This document shows, piece by piece, positions 25,324-34,218 of a stretch of 64,000 nucleotides of DNA (the stretch's first letter is position 1; the number at the start of each line of letters is the position of its first letter). The DNA lies in contig SYGP01000037.1 in the NCBI GenBank assembly GCA_005799495.1, positions 1-64,000 of the forward strand. Reading direction: 5' to 3'. The notes beneath the pieces were generated by a model. The model ran no database searches and had not been told where the DNA came from. It saw nothing but the letters and a program-made list of their open reading frames with translations. The position numbers and the translations under genes were made by a program. The DNA comes from Planctomycetia bacterium. GTDB lineage: Bacteria; Planctomycetota; Phycisphaerae; Phycisphaerales; SM1A02.

Positions 25324-27708
25324 GTGCAAGACCTCATCCGCAGTTCACTCCTGACCGCCTGTCTGCTTGCCGCGTTTCATCTCGGCACGGCATCCTCCAC
25401 ATGGGCGGACGACCCGACCCCACCCGAACCCTCCGGCGAACCAACCGAGGAACCAACGGGTGAGCCCCAGGAAGACCCGATGGCGGAAAAGGGCGATGCT
25501 TCTGGAGGAGGAACGGACACAGGCAGCAGTGATGGCACGGACGCGACTCCGACCGATTCTCCGTCTGGTTCTGGCGGAGCACCACTCAATCTCTCGGATC
25601 CAGCCGAAGCCGCGACGGCGCAGCAGGCCCACGCGCTCGATATGGCGCTGCACTACCTCCTGATCGGCAACGCGACGATGGCGGCGACGGCGTTCCAGGA
25701 GCTCTTCGATTCTGGCATCACGGACGAGCAGATCGTGCGGCTGGTGGACGAGCGAGGCATCGCAGACAAGGTGGAGCGATCGATCACCCGCGGACGAGGC
25801 ATGGAGGGAACGAGTGCGCTGGTGGTGGAGTTCGAGACCCGTCTGCGGCAGGGCGCCCGCGCGACCAGTCGCAACGCGTTGCGGATCGAAGAGTCGGTCG
25901 CCGCGCTCAGTGGTTCGATGCGGCAACAGATGATGGCACGCACGCGCCTCATTTCGGCTGGCCCCTTTGCAGTTCCTGCACTGCTGAAGGCGCTTTCCGA
26001 TGGCAACAATGCCAAGATCTCCAACGCAGCTCGCGCCGTGCTCGTCGATCTGAAGCGGCTCGCAGTCGATCCGCTGTGTGCTGCGCTGCCGTCCGTCGAT
26101 CCGTCGACGCAGCGGAAGATCTGCGAGATTCTCGGCGAGATCGGTTACCCCAGTGCGCAGCCTTTCCTGCTCGATCTCGCGAGCAGGGCGGAGACATCTG
26201 CGGATGTGAGAAGCGCTGCGCTGCGCGCCTACGCTCGTCTCGGTGGGACGAGTCAGGATGTGTCGAGTCAGTACACCGCGCTCGCGCGACGGTACTTCGA
26301 TCAGGTTCCAAGTCTGATTCCGTTTCCATCCGACTCGGGCAACGTGATCTGGTCGCACGATGCGGCAGTTGGACTGGTCGGAACAAGTATTCCGACGCCT
26401 GTGTACTGCGAGACCATGGCGGTGTTGCTGTCGCGCAGTGCACTGCGGATCGATCCCAATTCGTCCATGGCGTTGGCGGTGTTCATTGCCGCTGACCTGC
26501 GGCGGTCGGTTCTCATGCGCCTGATGAACATGGATGCAAGTGAGGAGGAGGACGCGCTGCGGGCAGAGCTCCTGAAGCCTCGTTTTTCTCCCGAACTGCT
26601 TGCGACTGCGGCTGGGTCCACCGCGGGGCAGATGGCGCTTGGCATGGCACTCGATGCCAGTGATGTGCTGCTCGTCCGCGAGTGTCTTCGTGTGATTGCA
26701 TGGAACAGCGGTGCGTCCTCGCTTGTCAGCCCTTCCAAGGGGCGTTCGCCTGTCGTGGAGTGCCTTGCGTATGCCGATCGTCGCGTTCGCTTTGATGCAG
26801 CGCTCGTGCTTGCGCGCTCTCTGCCTCAGGTTCAGTTCCCGCAGGACAGTTCCGTCGTGCCGACCCTGACATCCATGCTGCGATCGAATGGCATGACGGG
26901 TGCCGTGATCGCCACGACCGAGGAGGATCGGCAGTCGCTCGGTGCCCGGCTGGTCGAGGTGGGCATATCCAATGCGGTGACTGGAAGTTCGATCGGAGAG
27001 ATTGAATCGCGACTTTCGCAGGGGCAGTCCATCGATGTGCTCGTCGTCCAGGGAGCAACCGCTGCCGTGCAGGACATCGTCCGTTCGGCTCGTTTGGCCC
27101 GATCGACCGCCACTGCACCCGTGGTCGTCATCGCCAACGGGCAGGATGCGACTGTGTTGTCACAGCAGTACGAAAGCGATCCTCGCGTCGCGGTCTTTCT
27201 CTCATCGGCCACCGATGATCAGCTGCGCCGCGCCATCGAGGCAGCCTCGGGCGCTGCTGGCGGGCTGGCGCTGTCGGTCGAGGAGATGCAGCAGTACAGC
27301 GGACAGGCACTGGCGGCGCTGCGAGTGATCGCGGAGTCCGCTTCTCCGGTGTTCGACATCCGCGATGCCGAGAGTGCACTTGCGCAGGGGCTGAGTCAGG
27401 GCGAGTCGGGCAGCGACATCGCTGGAATGGCGATGGTGTTGGCATGGATTCCGACGGATTCCGCACAGCGCGCGCTGGCGGACGGCGCACTCGCGGCGAC
27501 GGGTGAAATGCAGATCGTTCTGCTCGATGCGGTTGCCGCAAGTGCGCGCAAGTACGGCAATCAACTTTCGCAAAGCCAGATTGCCGCATTGAAGGCGCTG
27601 TTGCGTTCCGATGACTCGGCGGTGGCCACGGCGGCTGCTCACGCTTTCGGTGCGCTCGGGCTGCCCGCCTCGGATGTCGTTCAATTGATCGTCGATCCTC
27701 GAGGATGA
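25324..27708 (+). CDS. Large secreted HEAT-repeat protein
   Basis: A 794-residue exported protein. A signal peptide (residues about 1-28, ending STWAD) is followed by a long Pro/Glu/Gly/Ser-rich linker to about residue 88, then an alpha-helical solenoid. HEAT-like units are clear around residues 215-300 (GPFAVPALLKAL, AVDPLCAALPSV, GEIGYPSAQPFLLDLA) and at the C-terminus (LRSDDSAVATAAAHAFGALG). Periplasmic HEAT proteins of this kind are scaffolds; partners are unknown. GTG start with AGAGGAA about 9 bases upstream. It is divergent from the riboswitch operon. Confidence 0.75.
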   Translation: MQDLIRSSLLTACLLAAFHLGTASSTWADDPTPPEPSGEPTEEPTGEPQEDPMAEKGDASGGGTDTGSSDGTDATPTDSPSGSGGAPLNLSDPAEAATAQQAHALDMALHYLLIGNATMAATAFQELFDSGITDEQIVRLVDERGIADKVERSITRGRGMEGTSALVVEFETRLRQGARATSRNALRIEESVAALSGSMRQQMMARTRLISAGPFAVPALLKALSDGNNAKISNAARAVLVDLKRLAVDPLCAALPSVDPSTQRKICEILGEIGYPSAQPFLLDLASRAETSADVRSAALRAYARLGGTSQDVSSQYTALARRYFDQVPSLIPFPSDSGNVIWSHDAAVGLVGTSIPTPVYCETMAVLLSRSALRIDPNSSMALAVFIAADLRRSVLMRLMNMDASEEEDALRAELLKPRFSPELLATAAGSTAGQMALGMALDASDVLLVRECLRVIAWNSGASSLVSPSKGRSPVVECLAYADRRVRFDAALVLARSLPQVQFPQDSSVVPTLTSMLRSNGMTGAVIATTEEDRQSLGARLVEVGISNAVTGSSIGEIESRLSQGQSIDVLVVQGATAAVQDIVRSARLARSTATAPVVVIANGQDATVLSQQYESDPRVAVFLSSATDDQLRRAIEAASGAAGGLALSVEEMQQYSGQALAALRVIAESASPVFDIRDAESALAQGLSQGESGSDIAGMAMVLAWIPTDSAQRALADGALAATGEMQIVLLDAVAASARKYGNQLSQSQIAALKALLRSDDSAVATAAAHAFGALGLPASDVVQLIVDPRG

Positions 27709-27757
27709 TCGGGCGGCGAAGGACTCGGCAGCGACACTGCCCGCCACCTGCCGCGCT

Positions 27758-27763
27758 ACACTC
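27758..27763 (+). promoter_or_regulatory. -10 box (TACACT) of tRNA-Thr
   Basis: TACACT ends 14 bases before the mature tRNA-Thr 5' end. Confidence 0.45.
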
Positions 27764-27777
27764 TCGCGCCTCCATCG

Positions 27778-27848
27778 CCACCCTAGCTCAGTGGTAGAGC
27801 AATGCTTTCGTAAAGCATAGGTCGTGGGTTCGAATCCCATGGGTGGCT
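27778..27848 (+). tRNA. tRNA-Thr (anticodon CGT)
   Basis: Acceptor GCCACCC pairs fully with GGGTGGC; discriminator T. The anticodon stem ATGCT/AGCAT holds TTCGTAA, giving CGT. D-arm AGCTCAGTGGTAGAGC and T-arm GGGTTCGAATCCC are standard. CCA is not encoded. Confidence 0.97.
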
Positions 27849-27898
27849 TTCCTGCACGTCCGCCGGCGTGCGCCAGCGTGCGCCGTGGCCGAGTGCGT

Positions 27899-29068
27899 TC
27901 AGGCGCGATCAATGCCCGAACGGGAGAGCACCGTCTCGAGTGCCTGGCAAACCTGCCGAACATCGCGCTCCTGCATGGAAGTGAACATCGGGAGCGTGAT
28001 CATCCGATCCCCGATGGACTCGGCCGCGGGGCAATCACCGACACTCGTGCCGAAGTGCTGCCGAACATGCGGCAGCAGATGTGCGGGCGGATAATGGTTG
28101 GCAGCTCCAATGTCATGTCGATGCAGTCCGTCGATGACTGCATCGCGATCCTCCCGCCCAAAGCGATCCGACAGCCGAACCCAGAAAAGCGGCCAGCACA
28201 CCTGCGCATTCTCGCCCACCGTTGGCAGGAGCAGGTCAGGATGTCCGGCAAGCGCACGCGTATAGAGCGCCGCGATCTCGGCTCGCGAGGCGCGGATGCT
28301 CTCGAGCCGGCGCAGTTGGCTCGCGGCGAGCGCGGCGAGCGGCTCCGCCAGACGGGCATCGAAACCGATGCCCGTGAAACTCATGATCATGCCAAGATCC
28401 GGAGACTGATCGGGGAAACTGCGCCGATCGTCTCGCCCTTGGTTGCGAAGGGACCGACAAGCAGCGGCCAACCGATCATCGTGCGTCACGATGGCGCCGC
28501 CCTCGCCCGCGCAGATCGTGCGGTTTGGTCCGAATCCAAACACGCTCAGACGGCCGAATCGCCCGACATTATCCGTTCCGATTGTGGATCCAAGGCCCTC
28601 GGAACCATGCTCAAGCATCGGAAGCTCCGTCCGTGAGCAGAGGGCGATGAGCTCGGGCAGTCCGCACGGATTGCCGAGGACGGGGATGCCGACCACTGCC
28701 TTCGTTGCGCTCGTGATTGCACGCTCGGCTCCCTCCACGCTCATGCAGAGCGTTCGCGGATCGCAGTCGACAAACACGGGCGCTGCGCCGACGGCAATGA
28801 CTGCATTGACACTCGAGGGATATGAAAACGCCGGCACAAGCACCTCGTCGCCGCGACCCACGCCGAGCGCTCGGAGGGCGATCTCAAGTCCGCTCGATGC
28901 GCTCGAGACGCCGATGGCGAATGTCCGTTGCGTCACTTCGCCAAGCACCGCCTCGAACTCCAGCAAGGCGCGCCCCATCGTCAGCCGCGCACCCGTCAGC
29001 GTCGCAAGAACGGCTTGGCGATCGTCGTCGGTCAGGTCGGGCTTGCTGAGTGGGATTTCAAGTTTCAT
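27899..29068 (-). CDS. DegT/DnrJ/EryC1-family protein lacking the PLP lysine
   Basis: A 389-residue protein with the fold and motifs of sugar aminotransferases: IPLSKPDLTDDD, LTMGRALLEFE, the AFSYPSSVNAV loop and AGEGGAIVT. Two key residues differ. The Asp that holds the PLP ring nitrogen (usually EDAAQ) is His154 (LEHGSEGLG), and the Schiff-base Lys (usually PNKxxxxGEGG) is Arg183 (GPNRTICAGEGG); I checked both codons. It is therefore unlikely to be a normal aminotransferase and may be a sugar-binding regulator or a changed enzyme. The ATG overlaps the stop of the upstream HEAT gene (ATGA). Confidence 0.85.
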   Translation of the reverse strand: MKLEIPLSKPDLTDDDRQAVLATLTGARLTMGRALLEFEAVLGEVTQRTFAIGVSSASSGLEIALRALGVGRGDEVLVPAFSYPSSVNAVIAVGAAPVFVDCDPRTLCMSVEGAERAITSATKAVVGIPVLGNPCGLPELIALCSRTELPMLEHGSEGLGSTIGTDNVGRFGRLSVFGFGPNRTICAGEGGAIVTHDDRLAAACRSLRNQGRDDRRSFPDQSPDLGMIMSFTGIGFDARLAEPLAALAASQLRRLESIRASRAEIAALYTRALAGHPDLLLPTVGENAQVCWPLFWVRLSDRFGREDRDAVIDGLHRHDIGAANHYPPAHLLPHVRQHFGTSVGDCPAAESIGDRMITLPMFTSMQERDVRQVCQALETVLSRSGIDRA

Positions 29069-30588
29069 GGCGAACGCATCTGCTCGAGCGCAGTCTCCTG
29101 CTTGCCGCTGCCCTTGACAAAGAGCCATGCCGCCTGGACGAGCAGGCTTTGATCGAGATCGCCGCCGCCAGCAGCCACGATGCCCAAGTCGCTTCGAATC
29201 GGTGGCGTCAACTCGACGCGGCCGCGAGCGATCGCGAGCAGCGCCAGTGCATCACCGCGGCGGGTCAATTGCCCTCGCACCTTTTCGGCGACATCCGCCG
29301 CTTCAGGTGAACTGGCATTGCAGAGTGCCAACAGAAGCAACTCCTGCACCTGATGCTCACCATCTGCGCGGCGGATCAACGGCTCGAGGAGAGCAGGGTT
29401 GCTCGCCGCCAGTCGGGTGGCTGCATCGAGCACGACCGGCGAGAGTGCCATGGCATTCGCAGGCGCTCCGAGGAATGCATCGATCAAGTGTTTCCAGACG
29501 CGAGTCGCTTGCGGCAGCGGCAGCGATGCAGCGCGTCGAATTGCCCACTCGGCGCTGGTCTTGTTCGCACGGTCGATGACCACCTCAAGTGCCGATGCCA
29601 TGGCATCGGAATCACCGCCAGCACTGGCATCGATCGCATCGGCAATGGCATCGACAAGGGGTTCGCCGTTGCGCAGCTTCGCACCCAGACCAGGTTCGCA
29701 CGCTGCTTCGTGCGCCAACAGTTGCAGTCCTGCTCTCAGCAGCAGGGACTGCGACCGCTCCTTTTCCACGAAGGTGCCCCACATACGCGCACCCAACTTC
29801 GGTTCGAGAGCCAGCGCGGTGGCGTTCACCATCATCAGTGTTGCCGCGTTGATGTGTGGCTTCCGAGCAAGCTCCCCAAGACCACGAACGGAGGTCTTCA
29901 GGCGGTACAGCAGTGCAACGCGCGCCAATTCCTGCAGCGTTGCGTTCTGTACATCGTCACTCCGACCAGACCACCGCGCGACAAAGGCTTGCCACGCGGA
30001 CTCATCACCCGACTCCATCAAGAGAAGGGATGCCAGTCCCGCGATGTCATCCGCAGGATCCGCGCAGACTGGACGCACCATGCTCGCGGGGAATGGCTGT
30101 CCTTGTCGATGCAGTTCGCCGCAGATGACCAGCGCATCCACGGGGGATACATTCGGTTCATCGAGCAGCGCACGAAGGTTCTTCGGCTTGATCAACTCGA
30201 AGCCGATCGCGGCGCGGATGGCTGTGGACCGATCCTCGGCATTGGGCAGGGCCAGTACGAGATCGACATCCACATCCCTCTCCTTCGACAACTCGGCCAG
30301 CCCCAGAATGCCATCGATCCGTGAGCGCCAGTCTGAAGACTTGAGCAGCGACTCATAGAACGGGGCAAGCGTTGGATCCTCCAGCGCCCGAAGTGCAACG
30401 ATCAGCGTGTGATGGTCTCCTCGTGGCGTGGGGAGTGAACATCGCTTGAGCGTTGAAATGGCGCCTTCGACATGATCGGTGCGCCCGTACTGTGCCGCAG
30501 CAGGCTTGGCTGCGATGCACAGCGCCGTGGTCAGCGCGGCGCAGACCAAGACACGACTTACTCCACCTTGGAGAATCGCAGCCACCAT
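29065..30588 (-). CDS. Secreted helical-repeat (HEAT-like) protein
   Basis: A 507-residue exported protein with an N-terminal signal peptide (cleavage near AKPAAAQ). The rest is Leu/Ala-rich and reads as stacked helix pairs, for example SRIDGILGLAELS, STAIRAAIGFELI and DDIAGLASLLLM, consistent with HEAT/ARM solenoids. I recognise no enzyme motif. It has its own leaderless promoter (TACACT, 8 bases before ATG) and is coupled by a 4-base overlap to the DegT-like gene, an odd pairing of an exported and a cytoplasmic protein. Confidence 0.7.
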   Translation of the reverse strand: MVAAILQGGVSRVLVCAALTTALCIAAKPAAAQYGRTDHVEGAISTLKRCSLPTPRGDHHTLIVALRALEDPTLAPFYESLLKSSDWRSRIDGILGLAELSKERDVDVDLVLALPNAEDRSTAIRAAIGFELIKPKNLRALLDEPNVSPVDALVICGELHRQGQPFPASMVRPVCADPADDIAGLASLLLMESGDESAWQAFVARWSGRSDDVQNATLQELARVALLYRLKTSVRGLGELARKPHINAATLMMVNATALALEPKLGARMWGTFVEKERSQSLLLRAGLQLLAHEAACEPGLGAKLRNGEPLVDAIADAIDASAGGDSDAMASALEVVIDRANKTSAEWAIRRAASLPLPQATRVWKHLIDAFLGAPANAMALSPVVLDAATRLAASNPALLEPLIRRADGEHQVQELLLLALCNASSPEAADVAEKVRGQLTRRGDALALLAIARGRVELTPPIRSDLGIVAAGGGDLDQSLLVQAAWLFVKGSGKQETALEQMRSP

Positions 30589-30596
30589 GCGCTGCG

Positions 30597-30602
30597 AGTG
30601 TA
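30597..30602 (-). promoter_or_regulatory. -10 box (TACACT), leaderless HEAT-like gene
   Basis: Minus-strand TACACT ends 8 bases before the ATG at 30588; TGACGC lies about 18 bases upstream of it as a weak -35. Confidence 0.5.
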
Positions 30603-30623
30603 TCGGTCAGGATTCGCTTCGCG

Positions 30624-32102
30624 TCAGCTGCGCCCACTCAGAATGCTGCGGCGGGTGCGTTCCACAAGCGAGTCTGCGCCGATCCGCTGCCCAGCCACAT
30701 CCACCTGTTCGCGCTGCTCCACGGACGCGCGGAACTTTGTGGAGGCTGCGTGCACCGCAGAGTGGCTCGAACGCCCCAGCGCAGTGGCGATCTCTGGAAA
30801 CGAACAGGTCGTCAGTTCGCGTGCCAGGAGTGCGGCGAGTCCACGCGCCGTGGCAACCCGACGATGACGACCAGCGCCGAGCAGTTCGGATGTCTCGAGT
30901 CCAGTCTCTGCACACACCGCGGTAACAATCTCCGAAAGCCGAACGGGGCGACCGCTCCGCAAGGGTTCTGCATGTCCAAGTGCCCGTGCCACAAGCACAT
31001 GCCCGTTCTCCGGGGTCCATCCGAGAGATGCTTGGTGGGCGCACACCGTCAAAACCGCTCCCTCAAGTTCACGGATGCTCGTGCCAGATCGGTCCACCAG
31101 GGTCTCCAGAGCCGCCGGAACCAGATCGACTCCTCGCGTCATCAGCCGACGCTTGGCAAGTGCGATCCGACCAGTTCGGTCGAGAGGCTCCACCTGCACC
31201 ACCAGTCCTGCCAGGAAACGACTGATCAGGGCTGGGCTGCACCGCGCGATTGCCCGCGGGTGCGCATCGGAAGCGAGCACCACTCGACCGCCGCCTGCAG
31301 CGATCGCATCGAGCGTGTGCAGGCACTCGGACTGGGTCGCATTCTTGTTGCCGAGGAAGTGCACATCGTCGATCACCAGAAGGTCATGTCTTCGCTGCCG
31401 GCGGCGAATCGACTCGATGGAACCGTCGCGGATGGCTGCGATGAACTCATTGGTGAACTGCTCGCCCGTGATGCAACGGATGCGCGCGCCCGGCGTGCAC
31501 TCGGTGAAGCGCCGGCACAGCGCCTCACACAGGTGAGTCTTGCCAACGCCGCACGCGCCATGCAAGAAGAGCATCTGCGGCGCACCCGCCGCGCGTTCCG
31601 CCATCCGGACGGCACTGTCGAACGCCATGCGATTGCCGCCGCAGACCAAGAACTCATCGAAACGCTTCCACGCAGATCGCTGCGCCAGCGGATGGGGTTG
31701 AGCCATCGGTCGGCCCTTCGATGAACGGGTGCCGACGGGCTTGGCCGTTGGGTCTGTCAGGCGCAGTGAGAGCGAATCGGTCGTCGACGCATCCGCTGCC
31801 GCGGGAGAGGTCGCCACCACTGTGCGCACGGCAGCGACAGAGATGTCGATGACTGCGTCAGTGCCGAGGACTTCATCCGCGGCGGCGCGCAAGTGTCCGT
31901 GAAAGTGACGCTCGATCCACTCTGCTGCGAATCGACTGGACGCGTGGACGCAGAGCCGACGCTCGGTGGCAACAAGAGTGGCGTTGTCGACAAGCCACAG
32001 GCCGTGCCGCGCGGGTCCGACGCGGCGGATCAGCTCCTCGTGAAGCCGACGAGTTTTGCCGCTGCCAAGGTGCGCAGCGGGTTGGAGGGGCATTTGGATC
32101 AT
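30624..32102 (-). CDS. dnaA: DnaA-family replication initiator with altered DNA-binding signature
   Basis: A 492-residue AAA+ protein with the four DnaA parts. Domain I ends FAAEWIERHFHGHL; domain II is a Ser/Thr/Ala linker to about residue 135; domain III has Walker A HGACGVGKTHL, Walker B LLVIDDVHFL and sensor I VVLASDAHP. Domain IV has ARGLAALLAREL and EIATALG. The signature helix normally reads GRDHTTVxHA; here it is GRSSHSAVHA, so the Asp and His that touch the DnaA box are both Ser. This may be the main DnaA with changed specificity or a paralogue. Start is ATG 32102 or 32093; neither has a ribosome site. Confidence 0.88.
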   Translation of the reverse strand: MIQMPLQPAAHLGSGKTRRLHEELIRRVGPARHGLWLVDNATLVATERRLCVHASSRFAAEWIERHFHGHLRAAADEVLGTDAVIDISVAAVRTVVATSPAAADASTTDSLSLRLTDPTAKPVGTRSSKGRPMAQPHPLAQRSAWKRFDEFLVCGGNRMAFDSAVRMAERAAGAPQMLFLHGACGVGKTHLCEALCRRFTECTPGARIRCITGEQFTNEFIAAIRDGSIESIRRRQRRHDLLVIDDVHFLGNKNATQSECLHTLDAIAAGGGRVVLASDAHPRAIARCSPALISRFLAGLVVQVEPLDRTGRIALAKRRLMTRGVDLVPAALETLVDRSGTSIRELEGAVLTVCAHQASLGWTPENGHVLVARALGHAEPLRSGRPVRLSEIVTAVCAETGLETSELLGAGRHRRVATARGLAALLARELTTCSFPEIATALGRSSHSAVHAASTKFRASVEQREQVDVAGQRIGADSLVERTRRSILSGRS

Positions 32103-32458
32103 TGTGGGGGGCGGGAGGATTCGCAAGACCGAAGGACAGCGCGCTGCACAGACGCGAGCAGTTCTGCACGAGACCAAAGTGGGCAATCGGATCCGTCCGC
32201 GAAAGTCGTGGGGAGGCGGGGGGGCGTTTGCTCTCGGATGCGGTCCGCAAGCGAGACGCCCACCTGCCTTCAGCCCAACGAACGCACCTCGATCCTTGAG
32301 GCACGAAGGGCGAAAACTATCCCGCTTGTCAGCTTTGGCAAGCCGCCTCGGGCCGTGTTCAGTTCCTGTTTCCCATGTGCCGCTCTGGACGGGATATGCG
32401 ACTTCGCGTCATTTTTTCCGCGGCGTGGGTGCAGAGTTGTCCACGACTTGTGGAAAAC
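32103..32458. other. Intergenic region upstream of dnaA
   Basis: This 356-bp gap between dnaA and the GNAT gene contains no convincing gene. It has an A/T-rich patch (ATTTTTTCC at 32411-32419) and an inverted pair of DnaA-box-like sequences at 32434-32460. Confidence 0.5.
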
Positions 32459-32460
32459 TC
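32434..32460. promoter_or_regulatory. Inverted pair of DnaA-box-like sequences
   Basis: GAGTTGTCCAC (32434-32444) and GTGGAAAACTC (32450-32460) form an inverted repeat with one mismatch and a 5-base centre. The right arm holds TTTTCCACA on the minus strand (32449-32457), a match to the TTWTNCACA DnaA box; the left arm holds TTGTCCACG. It could be a dnaA autoregulatory site, part of a replication origin, or a terminator of the GNAT gene. Confidence 0.5.
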
Positions 32461-33391
32461 AGGAAGGCGACTCGCTGGCTGGCGCCACTCGGCAGACAAA
32501 CGCCGCGCGCCGCAGTCGCGGGGCGAATCCCCGTGATGCGTACAGCCTCATGGCAGGCGTGTTGCACTCATCGCAGGCAAGTGCGACGGGGCCTCGCGGG
32601 TCGTTCTTCAGCAGCGAGAGTGCATGATCGAGAAGGACGCGACCGAGACCGATGCCACGCGCCCGCGGAATCAAGCCGAAGTACACAAGTTCCATGCAGC
32701 GCGACGATGGGATCTCGCTGATGAAGCAAGCGCCGACCAATTCGCTTCGCCACTCGAGCAGGAGCCACAAGCGCGAGTCGAGCACGCCAGTGGCCAGGTG
32801 GCCATCCAGGATGTCTCGCGTGCGCCGCATCTCTGCGAGTCCCGGGCAGTCGAGCGAATCGACATATGTCTGCGACAACAGCGACTCCAGCGTGTCGCGC
32901 TCTCTTCCATCCCATGGGCGAATGCAAATCTCGGCGTGCGCGGGTGGCAGCGGGCGGCTCTCGCGCGCCGCTGGTCGCTCGAGATACGCAAGCGTCGCGA
33001 TGCGATGCATGCCACCCGACTCCAACGCGGCCAGATCGTCCTTGGCGAGCGGTTCCACGAGAGCCTGCACCACCGCGGCGTCCATCCGCGGCGCAGTCAA
33101 GATGGCTTCCCGCACAAGCAGCGCTCCGCGCGAGCGATCTGTCGTGCCGCGCAGGGGCGAAAGCGTCAACAGTGCCGTACGCCCGGGTGCCCGCGAGAGA
33201 ACCGCGGCATGCTGCAAACGCCCCTTGTCATCGCGCAGAGCAAGCACCGCTTCACGCGAAGGATCGCGAGAGCGGTCTAGAACGCGCTGCGCACGCATGC
33301 GCGAGCCGCCAAAGGCGAGCATGATCGCCTCATCTCGGAGCGCATCCGAGACCTCGTGCACTTGCTGATCAGCTGGTGGGAGCCGTCCCAT
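32459..33391 (-). CDS. GNAT-family N-acetyltransferase
   Basis: A 310-residue protein. Its C-terminal half is a GNAT domain: ICIRPWDGRERDTLESLL (beta-1/helix-1), the LVYFGLIPRARGIGLGRVLL segment with the acetyl-CoA pyrophosphate loop R/Q-x-x-G-x-G/A, and CDECNTPAMRLYASRGF. The N-terminal half may be a degenerate second GNAT domain, as in mycothiol-synthase-like proteins. Substrate unknown. ATG 33391 is 6 bases after TACGCT. Confidence 0.82.
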   Translation of the reverse strand: MGRLPPADQQVHEVSDALRDEAIMLAFGGSRMRAQRVLDRSRDPSREAVLALRDDKGRLQHAAVLSRAPGRTALLTLSPLRGTTDRSRGALLVREAILTAPRMDAAVVQALVEPLAKDDLAALESGGMHRIATLAYLERPAARESRPLPPAHAEICIRPWDGRERDTLESLLSQTYVDSLDCPGLAEMRRTRDILDGHLATGVLDSRLWLLLEWRSELVGACFISEIPSSRCMELVYFGLIPRARGIGLGRVLLDHALSLLKNDPRGPVALACDECNTPAMRLYASRGFAPRLRRAAFVCRVAPASESPS

Positions 33392-33397
33392 GATGTG

Positions 33398-33424
33398 AGC
33401 GTATAGGCTGCCAGCCGTTACACT
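33398..33424. promoter_or_regulatory. Divergent leaderless promoters (GNAT gene / secreted unknown)
   Basis: Minus-strand TACGCT (33398-33403) ends 6 bases before the GNAT ATG; plus-strand TACACT (33419-33424) ends 9 bases before the ATG at 33434. The start codons are 42 bp apart. Confidence 0.5.
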
Positions 33425-33433
33425 TCACGACGC

Positions 33434-34129
33434 ATGCGACGGAAGTCTCTCACCACCATCTTGGTTCCTGGACTGCTCTGTGTCACAGCGGCAAGCATGC
33501 TGGCTGCGGCTCGTCAGGATTCGGGCCCGATTGGCGCACCGAAGGCGCCGCCGCCAGCGGTACCGCAGCCCGCCGTGCCGCTGCCCACGGAGCGCGATCG
33601 GACGCTCTCGCCAGAAGCGGCTCCAGGGCAGTGGCAACTGGATTTCACTCCAGGCGATCTTCGCGTCTATACCGATCCGCAGACGAATCAACACTTTTGG
33701 TACTTCACCTACAAGGTCGTCAACCGCACGGGGCAGGACCGGTGGTGGGCGCCGAAGTTCGAACTCCTCGAGGATCACGGCAAGGTGCGCCGCTCGGGAC
33801 AGAATGTCGATCCCATCATCATGAAGCGTGTCGAAGCGCTCATCGGCAATCGCCTGATTGCGGATCAGTATCAGGTCCTTGGCGAGATCAAGCAGGGGGA
33901 AGAGCACGCGAAGGAAGGATTTGTGGTGTGGAGTGAGGACGATCTTCGCGCAACCGAACTGCACCTGTTCGTTCGCGGCATGTCGAGTGAGATGCAGAAG
34001 GTCCAAACCAAGGAGGGTGAAGTGATGATGTACAAGACCCTCAAGCTTGATTATCGGGTGGCTGGGGACGCCGCGGATCGTGGGGGAGAGCCCGTTCCGT
34101 GCGAACAGCGCGAATGGGTGCTGCGCTGA
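33434..34129 (+). CDS. Secreted protein of unknown function
   Basis: A 231-residue protein with a signal peptide or lipid-free export signal (MRRKSLTTILVPGLLCVTAASMLAAARQ) and a Pro-rich stretch (KAPPPAVPQPAVPLP). The folded part contains HFWYFTYKVVNRTGQDRWW, an immunoglobulin-like beta pattern often found in planctomycete exported proteins. I do not recognise a function. It lies upstream of rpmA and obg but has its own promoter. Confidence 0.65.
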   Translation: MRRKSLTTILVPGLLCVTAASMLAAARQDSGPIGAPKAPPPAVPQPAVPLPTERDRTLSPEAAPGQWQLDFTPGDLRVYTDPQTNQHFWYFTYKVVNRTGQDRWWAPKFELLEDHGKVRRSGQNVDPIIMKRVEALIGNRLIADQYQVLGEIKQGEEHAKEGFVVWSEDDLRATELHLFVRGMSSEMQKVQTKEGEVMMYKTLKLDYRVAGDAADRGGEPVPCEQREWVLR

Positions 34130-34145
34130 ACACCGTCCAAAGCGC

Positions 34146-34174
34146 TTGATCGACCCGCCAAGCTCCGCTATCCT
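34146..34174 (+). promoter_or_regulatory. rpmA promoter (TTGATC / 17 bp / TATCCT)
   Basis: TTGATC at 34146-34151, 17 bases, TATCCT at 34169-34174. The leader of about 38 bases carries GGAG (34206-34209) 9 bases before the rpmA ATG, so this gene uses a conventional leader. Confidence 0.7.
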
Positions 34175-34218
34175 GTGGAGCTCGATCGGAAAACAGAACC
34201 CACTCGGAGTCACCTGCT

